From Pseudomonas haemolytica (GTDB taxonomy: Bacteria > Pseudomonadota > Gammaproteobacteria > Pseudomonadales > Pseudomonadaceae), in NCBI RefSeq assembly GCF_009659625.1, contig NZ_VOIW01000006.1, forward strand, positions 248,001 to 312,000: a stretch of 64,000 nt of DNA. Direction: 5' to 3'. Shown here in pieces: positions 49,785 through 59,400 of the stretch (positions within the stretch are counted from its first letter, which is position 1; every line of letters begins with the position of its first letter). The notes beneath the pieces were generated by a model, which worked only from the letters and a program-made list of their open reading frames with translations, was not told where the DNA came from and ran no database searches. The position numbers and the translations under genes are program-made.

Positions 49785-52220
49785 ATGTCCGTACGACTCG
49801 GTCTCAGCCCTCTGAGCAAAGCGCTGTCCATGCGGCGGGCCATGAGCTTTAACTTGAAACCGTGCGCGCTTGCTGTTGCGGTCTCGCTGCCCATCGCCGG
49901 TTATGTACAAGCCCAGGAGATCGACGTCAACATTCCTGCCCAGCCGCTGGGGGCGGCGCTGCAGGAGTTTGGTCGCCAGACCAATTTGCAGGTGCTCTAT
50001 AGCCCGGCGGATGTGCAAGGCAAGAACAGCAATGCCGTAAAGGGCAAGTTGGCACCAACCCGGGCTATCGCCGCTCTGCTCCAGAACACCGGCGTCACTT
50101 ACGGCCTGCAGGGCACCACCATTACCATTGCAGCCACTGCCGGTGAATCTTCGACGCTGGAACTGGGTGCGACCCAGGTCACTACTAACCAGCTGGGTAC
50201 GGTGACTGAAGATTCAGGCTCCTATACACCGGGCACCATCGCCACCGCCACGCGGATGGTGCTGACCCCGCGTGAAACACCTCAGTCGATCAGCGTGATC
50301 ACCCGCCAGCACATGGATGATTTTGCGCTTACCTCTATCGATGATGTGATGCGCCATACGCCAGGCGTCACCGTATCGAGACTGGACAGCGAGCGGACGC
50401 AATACTTCGCACGTGGATTCTCGATCGAGAACTTTCAATATGACGGCATCCCTACCCTGCGTAACGCAGCTTATTCGTCGGGCCAGACGCTCACTGACAT
50501 GGCGATCTATGACCGCGTTGAAGTACTCAAGGGTGCCAATGGCTTGTTGTCGGGCGCCGGGGCCCCAGGGGCAACGCTCAACCTGATCCGTAAAAAGCCA
50601 ACCAAGGACTTCAAAGCGAGTCTCGATTTGGGTGCGGGCAGCTGGGATAACTACCGCTCCCAGGTGGACGTCAGTGGCCCACTCACGGAAAGCGGCAACA
50701 TCCGCGGTCGTGCGGTGGCCGCGTACCAGGACAAGCACTCGTTCCTGGACCACTATGAACGCAAGACCAACGTGTATTTCGGCACGATTGAAGCCGACCT
50801 CAGCGAAGATACCCTGCTGACTGTCGGTTTCGATTACCAGAACAGCGACCCCTCCGGCGCAGGCTGGGCGGGTAGCCGTCCTTTGTTTGACCGCAGCGGT
50901 AACCGCATCGACGTAAAGCGCTCGTTTAACAGCGCCGCCAAGTGGAGCAGCTGGCAGCAGTTCACCCAAAGTGCATTCGCCACGCTGGAGCACCAATTCG
51001 CCAACGACTGGGTGGTCAAGGGCCAATACACCCATCAATTCAGCGGTTATGACGCACAGATGGGGTCGATCCAGGCGGGCCCTTTCCCTGCGACCGGCCT
51101 GTCGACACTCTATGCAAACAAATTCACCGGCGATACCCGCGCCGACTCCGGCGATATCTACGCCAGCGGCCCGTTCAGCCTGGGCGGGCGTGAACACGAG
51201 CTGGTGGTGGGCGTTTCTGCGTCGAACTCCCACTGGAAAGGTAAAAATCACGCCGCCCCCATTCACGCCAATGGTCGCATCGTCGATTTCTGGAACTTCG
51301 ACGGTGACTTCCCGAAACCGGACTGGGGCGCGGTGACCGACAGATTCGATGAAACCACCCGGCAAACTGCAGGCTACGCGACTGCACGCTTGAACCTCAC
51401 GGATGATTTGAAAGTCATTCTCGGCAGTCGTGTGGCCAACTATTGGCTGACAGGCACCAGCGACAGCACGGAAACCGGCAAACTGATTCCCTACGTCGGC
51501 ACCACGTACGACCTCAACGACAACTTCACCGCTTACGCCAACTACACCGAAATCTTCTACCCGCAGACGGCACGCGACCGGAACAACAAGGTGCTGGAAC
51601 CAGACGAAGGCAAGAACTACGAACTGGGTGTGAAAGGCGAGTTCTTCAACGGTGGGCTGAACACCAGCCTGGCCTATTTCGAAGTGCATGAGTCCAACCG
51701 TGCGGAATCTGACGCCGAATACAACGCCAACCCGACCAACCCAGCGATCAAGGAAGCCTCCAGGGGCATCAAAGCCAAGACCAAAGGCTTTGAAGCCGAG
51801 TTGTCCGGTGAGCTGGCACCTGGCTGGCAAGCCCAGGCTGGCTATACCCACAAAGTCATCCGCGACGAGCACGGTAATAAAGCCTCAACCCTGGAGCCCC
51901 AGGACCAGATCAGCTTCTTCACCACGTACAAGCTCACAGGGCCGCTGGACCGCTTGACCATCGGCGGCGGCGCTCGCTGGCAGGGTAAAACCTGGCAATC
52001 GGTCTACAACAGCGCGAAATTCCAATCCGAAGACGTTCGCCAGGAAGCCTACTGGGTGGTCGACGCCATGGCCAAATACCAGTTCACCGACAACGTCTCT
52101 ACGACACTGAACGTCAACAACCTGTTCGACAAGTATTACCTCACCAACATCGGCTTCTTCAACACGGGCTATTACGGCGACCCACGCAACGTCATGCTGA
52201 CCACACGCGTGGACTTCTGA
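49785..52220 (+). CDS. fpvA: Ferripyoverdine TonB-dependent receptor FpvA
   Basis: FpvA is an outer-membrane receptor that imports ferric pyoverdine and signals its presence. The 811-residue protein has a signal peptide ending near YVQAQEI and an N-terminal secretin/TonB (STN) signalling domain (VNIPAQPLGAALQEFGRQTNLQVLYSPADVQGK) that contacts an anti-sigma factor. The plug has TPRETPQSISVITRQHMDDF and VEVLKGANGLLSGAGAPGATLNLIRKKPT, and the 22-strand barrel ends NVMLTTRVDF. GGAGAG precedes the ATG. I see no perfect PvdS box upstream; a TATAAT at 49746-49751 and an AATGAGAA stretch, possibly part of a Fur site, lie there instead. Confidence 0.94.
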   Translation: MSVRLGLSPLSKALSMRRAMSFNLKPCALAVAVSLPIAGYVQAQEIDVNIPAQPLGAALQEFGRQTNLQVLYSPADVQGKNSNAVKGKLAPTRAIAALLQNTGVTYGLQGTTITIAATAGESSTLELGATQVTTNQLGTVTEDSGSYTPGTIATATRMVLTPRETPQSISVITRQHMDDFALTSIDDVMRHTPGVTVSRLDSERTQYFARGFSIENFQYDGIPTLRNAAYSSGQTLTDMAIYDRVEVLKGANGLLSGAGAPGATLNLIRKKPTKDFKASLDLGAGSWDNYRSQVDVSGPLTESGNIRGRAVAAYQDKHSFLDHYERKTNVYFGTIEADLSEDTLLTVGFDYQNSDPSGAGWAGSRPLFDRSGNRIDVKRSFNSAAKWSSWQQFTQSAFATLEHQFANDWVVKGQYTHQFSGYDAQMGSIQAGPFPATGLSTLYANKFTGDTRADSGDIYASGPFSLGGREHELVVGVSASNSHWKGKNHAAPIHANGRIVDFWNFDGDFPKPDWGAVTDRFDETTRQTAGYATARLNLTDDLKVILGSRVANYWLTGTSDSTETGKLIPYVGTTYDLNDNFTAYANYTEIFYPQTARDRNNKVLEPDEGKNYELGVKGEFFNGGLNTSLAYFEVHESNRAESDAEYNANPTNPAIKEASRGIKAKTKGFEAELSGELAPGWQAQAGYTHKVIRDEHGNKASTLEPQDQISFFTTYKLTGPLDRLTIGGGARWQGKTWQSVYNSAKFQSEDVRQEAYWVVDAMAKYQFTDNVSTTLNVNNLFDKYYLTNIGFFNTGYYGDPRNVMLTTRVDF

Positions 52221-52247
52221 CCCCGGCAGGTACCGCCTGAACAACCC

Positions 52248-52277
52248 AGCCCCCGCCATTCGGCGGGGGTTTTGTTT
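52248..52277 (+). terminator. Rho-independent terminator after fpvA
   Basis: CCCCCGCC and GGCGGGGG pair around a short loop, followed by TTTTGTTT. It lies about 30 bp after the fpvA stop codon. Confidence 0.88.
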
Positions 52278-52310
52278 GGGCCCGGACACTCTGGCCACTG
52301 CCCGCACGCT

Positions 52311-52340
52311 CAATAAAAACACCGGCGCGGGGCCGGTGTT
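52311..52340 (-). terminator. Rho-independent terminator for the NRPS operon
   Basis: AACACCGGC and GCCGGTGTT form a 9-bp stem. On the minus strand it is followed by TTTTTATT. It lies just beyond the stop codon of the convergent NRPS gene. Confidence 0.82.
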
Positions 52341-52363
52341 CGAGGGGAAAAACCCGCCGCGAA

Positions 52364-55300
52364 CTAACGTCTGGCGCGCTTGACTGCGGATATGAACGAG
52401 GCAATGAACTCAGGGTTGTGGACGATCTTGTCATGGGTCGTATCGATCACCACCGAAGCCTGAACACCATGGCCAATGCCCTCCTCAAGCGCCGTACTGA
52501 TCACCTGGCGGTCCACTTCAGACTTGCTTTGAGCGGCCCACCAACAGCTCACCGGTGCGGCAATGCGCACGTAGTCGGCCTCTTTCAAGCGCTCATCCAG
52601 CGTAAGTTTCAACGCCCACGAAACATCCAGCTCCCCACCCTGTTGCAACTCACTGCGCAGACGGGTGAACGTTTCGCCCAGGGACGAATCTGCCCAGTCA
52701 CAGAACACTGCCCATTGTTGATCAGCAGCGACGCCGGCGTGTTCGATATCCTGCCAGGCGTGTGTAATGGCCTGCGCAGCATCAGGGAACATCACCGCCA
52801 GCAGTTCCACGCGCCGCTCCAGGAACGTATCGCTGGTTGCCAATAACTCGGCAGCGGGGATCGAGGGTTTTTCCCTGTCCCAGAACGCCTTGACGCGCAA
52901 CGGTGGCGGCGCGTCGATACAGCCCACGAACGCGACTTCGGCGCCCTGCTCTTCCAGAAACGCCGCCACCTGCAACGCCAGATTACCCCCCAGTGACCAC
53001 CCGCCAAGGTAATACGGCCCCTGCGGCTGAACAGCCTGGATCTGCCGGGCATACTCGTCGACCATCGCATCCCAAGCCGGCACCTCGCTCTGCGGGTCGA
53101 TCAGTGCACGGCAAATGATGCCGCGTACCGGCATGTCCACACGCAACGCCATACCAATGGCTTTATAGCAGTGCGCCGAACCGAAGCTTGGATGAAACAG
53201 GAACAATGACGGGGCTGCCTGGTGGCCGTTCAGATCAACGATCAGCGAGTGCTGGCGTTCATCCGGTGTATCGCTTGCCAGCGCCCTGACGGTGGGCCGG
53301 GTCATCAGTTGGTTGACCGTGAGTACCAGCCCGCAGTGAACAGCCAAGCGCTCCTTCACCACCAGCAGCAGCAGCGAATGCCCACCCAGCTCGAAGAAAT
53401 TATCGTCAAGACCGACGCGCTCAACACCCAGCACTTGCTGCCAGACCTGCGCGACCTGCTGTTCCAACGCAGTGAGCGGTGGCGCATAGTCGCGTTGCCC
53501 TGTGCCCGCTTCAGGCCGCGGCAGCGCCTTGCGCTCCAGTTTGCCGTTGGGGCTGAGCGGCATGTTCTCCAGCAGCACCCATTGGGCCGGCACCATAAAG
53601 CTCGGCAGGTGTATGGATAAATGCGCGGCAAGGCCTTCACGCCACTGTGGCCCAGCCTCTTCAAGCACCACATAGCCGACCAGTTGAGTGCCATCCAGCG
53701 CCACGACTGCCGCTTCACGCACCGTTTGATGTTCCAGCAGGCGCGCCTCGATTTCACCCAACTCGATACGCAGGCCACGCAGTTTGACTTGATGATCGAT
53801 ACGCCCGGCGTACTCGATCACCCCATCAGGGCGATAACGCGCCAGGTCGCCGGTACGGTACATCCGTTGCCCGGCCCCGAAAGGGCTCGCGACAAAACGC
53901 TCGGCGGTCAACACTGGCCGGCGGTGGTACCCGCGCGCCAGCCCCTTGCCCGCCAGGTATAACTCGCCCAGTACCCCGATTGGCACAGGCTCCAGGTTAG
54001 CGTCCAGGATATGGCAAGCCAGGTTCGCGATGGGTTTGCCAATGGGCACGGCATCCTTGCCCTCATCGACACAGGTCCAGTGGGTCACGTCGATGGCTGC
54101 TTCCGTGGGGCCGTAGAGGTTGTACAAGCTGGCCTGCGGTAACTTCGCAAAGACCTGTTGCTGCGCATCGACGGGGAGCGCTTCACCACTGCAGATGATG
54201 CGCTCCACACTGGTACAAGCGCCCACTTGGCCGTCCTGCAAGAAGGCTTGCAGCATCGACGGTACAAAGTGCAGCGTCGTGACACCTTCGCGCATGATCA
54301 GCTCGACCAGCTTGGTCGGATCACGATGATCGCCGGGCGCCGCCACCACCAGCCGGGCGCCGCTGAGCAAGGGCCAGAAGAATTCCCACACCGACACATC
54401 AAAGCTGAACGGTGTTTTCTGCAGCACCGTATCACTGGCGCCCAAGGCATAGGCGTGTTGCATCCAGCACAGGCGATTCGTCAGGGCCGAGTGACTGTTC
54501 CCCGCGCCTTTGGGCTTGCCGGTCGAACCGGAGGTGTAGATCACATAGGCAAGGTTCTCGCCGTTGATCGCCACGCCGGGGTTCGCCTCGCTGTAGGTTT
54601 TGAGCCAGGCGTCATCGCAATCCAGGTCAATACGCAGCACATTGCCAACCGACGGCAGGCTCACGTGTGACTGGCTCAACAGCAGCTCTACCGCACTGTC
54701 CTCAAGCATGTAGGCCTGACGCTCCTGGGGATACTCCGGGTCCACAGGAACATAGGCCCCCCCGGCCTTGAGGATCGCCATCAAGGCGACGACCATCTCC
54801 ACCGAGCGCTCCATCGCCACGCCCACCAGGCTGTCGGGGCCGACACCACGGGCGATCAAGGCATGGGCCAGGCGGTTTGCGCGCTGGTTCAGGGCCGCGT
54901 AGGTCAATTGCGCTGTACCAAACACCAGGGCGGGCCGGTTGGGGGTACGCTCGGCGTGCTCTTCAAAGCAATGATGCACCGCCTGCTCAAGAGAATAATC
55001 GGTGGCGGTGGCATTCCAGTCATCGACGATCTGCCGACGCTCTTGGGCATCCAACAGTGCCAACGAGTGGATTGAAGCCTGCGGCGTTGCAATCATTGCC
55101 TTCAACAGGCGCTGCCACTGATGCGCCATGCGTTCGATGGTGGTCGCGTCGAACAGGTCGGTCGCGTAGCCAAATGAAGCCTGGATACTCGAACCCTCCT
55201 CGGAGACGTTCAAGCTGAGGTCGAACTGCGCCGTGCGGCTCTCCCAATCCAGCCCTTCCAGCACGAGACTGGAGGCCTGCGCCACGCTGGCGCTGCCGGC

Positions 55301-56494
55301 ACCACGATTCTGATGATTGAACATGACCTGGAACAACGGGCTGTAACTCAAGCTGCGTTCCGGACGGAGCGCTTCAACCAATTGTTCGAAGGGCAAATCC
55401 TGGTGCGCCTGGGCCTCCAATACGCGCTGACGGGCCTGGTGCAACAGCGTCAGAACCGTGGTGTGTTCGTCCACATCAGCCTTCATCACCTGAGTATTGA
55501 CGAAGAACCCGATCAGACGCTGCGTCTCCACCCGATTGCGGTTCGCGGTCGGCACACCGACACGGATATCCTGCTGCCCGCTATAGCGATACAGCAACGC
55601 CTGAAAGGAGGCCAGCAGCAACATGAAACTGGTCGCCCCTTCGCGCTGGGCCAAGGCCCTGACATCAGTAGCCAGTTGGTCATCCAGCATCAGGTCCAGG
55701 GACGCTCCACGATAACTCTGTACTGCCGGACGCGGGCGATCCAACGGCAACTCCAGCACCGGTTGTTCACCCGCGAGCAGGTTGCACCAGTATTCCAGTT
55801 GGCGTTCCTTCTCCCCGGCTTCCATCCAACTGCGTTGCCATATGGCGTAGTCCGCGTACTGGATCGGCAAGGCCGGCAAGTCAATCCCCTGCCCGAGGCT
55901 GAGGGCGGTATACGCCTGTACCACTTCTTGCACCATGACGTGCATCGACCCGCCGTCAGAGATGATGTGGTGCTGCACCAGCACCAGCACGTGATCCTCC
56001 TCTGCCAGGCGCAGCAAAGTGATGCGTAACAGCGGGCCTTGCTCAAGGTCGAAGGGCCGCGCAATTTCCTGTTCGACACGCGCCCTCAGGCGGTCTTCAT
56101 CAATGTCCTCAGGTTCCAGTACCACAGGAAGTCCGGGTAGCACCTGCTGCTGCGTGATCTCACCGAACCGACGGAACCGCGTGCGCAGGCTTTCGTGGCG
56201 CCCGATCAGGTATTCAAAGCTCTCCCGTAACGCGGCAATATCCAGGCGGCCCTTGAGTCGCAAGGCGCTGGGAATATGATAAGCCGCGCTCTGCGGGTCC
56301 AACTGCCAGAGAAACCACTGGCGCTCCTGGGCATACGAAAGCGGCAAGGCAGCGGCCTCAAGCCGCACTTGCGGGATAGGCAGGTTCGCTGGCGACACGC
56401 CCTCCTGCAGCATCCTCTGCAGATAGACCTTGCGCTGTTCAAGCCCCAGCCCGATAAAGCGCTTCATGATTTTCTGGGCCATCTGGCTATCCAT
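52364..56494 (-). CDS. pvdD: Terminal pyoverdine NRPS, one module plus thioesterase (PvdD-type)
   Basis: This 1376-residue synthetase adds the last residue and releases the peptide. Domain order is C (HHIISDGGS near 178), A (YTSGSTGKPKG near 653), T (DNFFELGGHSL near 1036) and TE (YLGGWSLGGNLAL near 1166). My reading of the specificity positions is D-V-W-H-I-S-L-I-D, which closely matches the known serine code DVWHLSLID, so I predict L-Ser. A terminal Ser agrees with SBW25-type pyoverdines. The start codon overlaps the preceding stop (TAATG), so the two genes are translationally coupled. A terminator follows. Confidence 0.93.
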   Translation of the reverse strand: MDSQMAQKIMKRFIGLGLEQRKVYLQRMLQEGVSPANLPIPQVRLEAAALPLSYAQERQWFLWQLDPQSAAYHIPSALRLKGRLDIAALRESFEYLIGRHESLRTRFRRFGEITQQQVLPGLPVVLEPEDIDEDRLRARVEQEIARPFDLEQGPLLRITLLRLAEEDHVLVLVQHHIISDGGSMHVMVQEVVQAYTALSLGQGIDLPALPIQYADYAIWQRSWMEAGEKERQLEYWCNLLAGEQPVLELPLDRPRPAVQSYRGASLDLMLDDQLATDVRALAQREGATSFMLLLASFQALLYRYSGQQDIRVGVPTANRNRVETQRLIGFFVNTQVMKADVDEHTTVLTLLHQARQRVLEAQAHQDLPFEQLVEALRPERSLSYSPLFQVMFNHQNRGAGSASVAQASSLVLEGLDWESRTAQFDLSLNVSEEGSSIQASFGYATDLFDATTIERMAHQWQRLLKAMIATPQASIHSLALLDAQERRQIVDDWNATATDYSLEQAVHHCFEEHAERTPNRPALVFGTAQLTYAALNQRANRLAHALIARGVGPDSLVGVAMERSVEMVVALMAILKAGGAYVPVDPEYPQERQAYMLEDSAVELLLSQSHVSLPSVGNVLRIDLDCDDAWLKTYSEANPGVAINGENLAYVIYTSGSTGKPKGAGNSHSALTNRLCWMQHAYALGASDTVLQKTPFSFDVSVWEFFWPLLSGARLVVAAPGDHRDPTKLVELIMREGVTTLHFVPSMLQAFLQDGQVGACTSVERIICSGEALPVDAQQQVFAKLPQASLYNLYGPTEAAIDVTHWTCVDEGKDAVPIGKPIANLACHILDANLEPVPIGVLGELYLAGKGLARGYHRRPVLTAERFVASPFGAGQRMYRTGDLARYRPDGVIEYAGRIDHQVKLRGLRIELGEIEARLLEHQTVREAAVVALDGTQLVGYVVLEEAGPQWREGLAAHLSIHLPSFMVPAQWVLLENMPLSPNGKLERKALPRPEAGTGQRDYAPPLTALEQQVAQVWQQVLGVERVGLDDNFFELGGHSLLLLVVKERLAVHCGLVLTVNQLMTRPTVRALASDTPDERQHSLIVDLNGHQAAPSLFLFHPSFGSAHCYKAIGMALRVDMPVRGIICRALIDPQSEVPAWDAMVDEYARQIQAVQPQGPYYLGGWSLGGNLALQVAAFLEEQGAEVAFVGCIDAPPPLRVKAFWDREKPSIPAAELLATSDTFLERRVELLAVMFPDAAQAITHAWQDIEHAGVAADQQWAVFCDWADSSLGETFTRLRSELQQGGELDVSWALKLTLDERLKEADYVRIAAPVSCWWAAQSKSEVDRQVISTALEEGIGHGVQASVVIDTTHDKIVHNPEFIASFISAVKRARR

Positions 56495-59400
56495 TACACC
56501 TCCTCCATTTCGTCGAGGAGCGAATCCAGGAACGACAGTTTTTCTGTGCTGACACCGCTGCCCTGCCCCTGCAGGAGGTCTGCCAGCTGCTTGAACTGGG
56601 CATGCTGGAACAGCTCATGCACGCTGATCTTCACCCCCAACTCCAACTGAATGCGCGACATCACATTGATCACCAATAGCGAATGCCCGCCCAGCTCGAA
56701 GAAATTGTCATTGAGTCCCACTTGCTCGACGTCCAGCACGTCCTGCCAGATCGCCGCCAACTGCTTCTCAAGGTCGCTTTGAGGTGCCACATACTCGCTT
56801 TGCGAGACGTGGTTGCCAGGCTCCGGCAACGCTTTGCGATCCAGCTTTCCACTGGGGCTGAGCGGCATGCCGGGCAGGCGCACAAAGTACTTGGGCACCA
56901 TGTAGTCCGGCAGTTGTGCCTGCAGGGCATCGCGCAACGCCTGGCTGTGCTCGGCCTCGTCCGGAGCGGACGGCTGGGCAACGTAGTAGCCAATCAACTG
57001 GCCGCCGCCGCTGCCCGGGCGCAGAATCACTTCGGCCTGCGCCACTTGCGCCTGGAGCAGCAGCAACGCGCAGATTTCCTCCAGTTCAACACGGAAGCCG
57101 CGAATCTTGATCTGCTGATCCAGGCGGCCCAGGTACTCCAAGGCGCCATCATCGCCCCAGCGCACGCGGTCGCCGGTGCGGTACAAGCGCGCTCCCGCGC
57201 TGCCGAATGGGTCGGCGATAAAGCGCTCGGCCGACAACCCCGGTCGCCCGAGATAACCGCGCGCCAAGCCTTCTCCGCCGACGCATAGCTCTGCGGCAAC
57301 GCCGACAGGCACCGGGTTCAGGTCACCGTCCAACACCCGGCAGACCACATTGCCCAACGGCCGGCCAATCGGCGAACGCGCGCCATCTTCCAGGGAGCAT
57401 GGCCACCAGGTTGCATTGATCGTCGTTTCCGTCGGGCCGTAACGGTTGTGCAGCACCACGGACGGAAGGGTGCGCAGGATCTGGTTGCGCAGGTCCGCAC
57501 TCAGCGCTTCGCCGCCTGAGAACAATCGGCGCACACGCGTACATTGCGCAACACCCGGCGTATCCATGAACAATTGCAGCAACGAGGGGACGAAGTGCAA
57601 CGTGGTCACGCCGAATGCCTGGATCAACTCCATCAGGCGCACCGGGTCTCGGTGTTCGCCCGGCGCCGCTATGACCAGGCGGCTGCCGCTGATCAATGGC
57701 CAGAAACACTCCCACACCGATACGTCAAAACTCATCGGTGCCTTTTGCAGCAGCACATCGTCGGCCTGCAAGTCGTAGGTTTCCTGCATCCACGCCAGGC
57801 GTTGTGCCAACGCATGGTGAGTCACACCCACGCCTTTGGGGTTGCCAGTGGTGCCTGAGGTGTAAATCACATACATCAGGTTCTGGCCGCTCACCGCCAC
57901 CTGTGGATCTGTTTCGTCGCTGTCTTTCAACCAGGCTTGATCACCTTCCAGGCTCAGGCACTGCACGCCCTCGGCCGGTGGCAAGTCCAGATGCGACTGA
58001 GTCAGCAGCCATTTCACGCCACTGTCCTTGAGCATGTAGGCCAGGCGCTCTTGCGGATAGTCCACGTCAAGCGGTACGTAGGCACCGCCGGCTTTGAGGA
58101 TCGCCAGCAAACCCGCGAGCATGTCGAAGGAGCGCTCCAGTGCGATACCCACCAGCGAATCGGGGCCAACGCCTTGCTTTATCAACCCGTGCGCCAGGCG
58201 ATTGGCACGTCGGTTCAAGGCGTCATAGGTCAATTGCTGATCGGCAAAGATCGCCGCTGTTGCCTGCGGCGTACGCCGTACCTGCTGTTCGAATTGGTGC
58301 TGGACAAGGCTGCGTGGAGCGTCATTGAGCACGCCATTGCCTTGCGCCATCAGCGCCAGGTGCTCCGGTTCGGTCAATAACGTCAATTGCGCCAGCGCGT
58401 CCTGAGGCCTGGCAACCATTGCCATGATCAGATGCAGCAAGTGCTGGTGCAGGCGCATGACCGTGGCGGCCTCAACCTGGCCAAGGTCATAGGTGTAGTG
58501 CAGGCTCAGCGTTTCACCGGAACCGACGGCAATCGACAACGGATAGTGCGTCTGCTCGCGACTCTTCACCTCACCGAAGCGAACTCCCAACGGGGCGCCC
58601 TGCTCCAGCACCTCTGATACCGGGTAGTTCTCAAACACCAGAATGGTGTCGAACAACGCCTCACCGCCCAATCCGGCCAGGCGTTGCAGCTCGAACAGCG
58701 GTGTGTGCTCGTGCTCGCGCAAGCCCAGGTTCTGTTGCTGGATTTGCTGCATCCACTGCGCCGCCGTCATATCGGGCCGAGGCGTTGCCACAACCGGCAA
58801 GGTATTGATGAACAACCCGACCTGCTGCTCAACGCCGCGCAGGTCTGCGGGGCGTCCCGAGACGGTGGCACCGAAGGCGACGGTGTCCTGCCCGGTGTAA
58901 CGTTGCAGCAGCAGTAGCCAGGCCGATTGCACCAGGGTGTTGAGCGTGATCTTCTGACCCTGGGCAAAGGCCTTGAGCCTGGCCATCTGCGCTGCATCCA
59001 GCTCATGCGCATATTCACCCAGACCAGACGCCGCTTGATCCTTGTTGCGCGCCAGCGCCTGGAACAGCCGTGTCGGTTCATCCAGTTTGGCCAGCTGCGT
59101 CTTCCAGAAGGCTTCGCGCAGGGTTTTATCCTGGGCATGCAACCACTCGATAAAGTCGCGGTAACGCGTGACCTGGGCTTGCGGAACAACGCCTGCGTAA
59201 CGTTCCAGCACTTCACCGAGCAATTGGGAACTGCTCCAGCCATCCATCAGAATATGGTGGCTGGTGTAGATCAGCTGACAACGCTGTGGCCCGGTATGGG
59301 CCAGCGCGATACGCACCAACGGCGGGCTTTCCAGGTTGAACCCTTGCACGCGCTGGGCGTCGGCCAGACGGTCCAGCATCTGTTGCTGCCCGGGGCCTTC

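Noticed and set aside
50214..51872. 552-codon open frame antisense to fpvA
   Set aside because: The frame is complementary to a clear TonB receptor. The translation is biased and lacks any motif or ribosome binding site.
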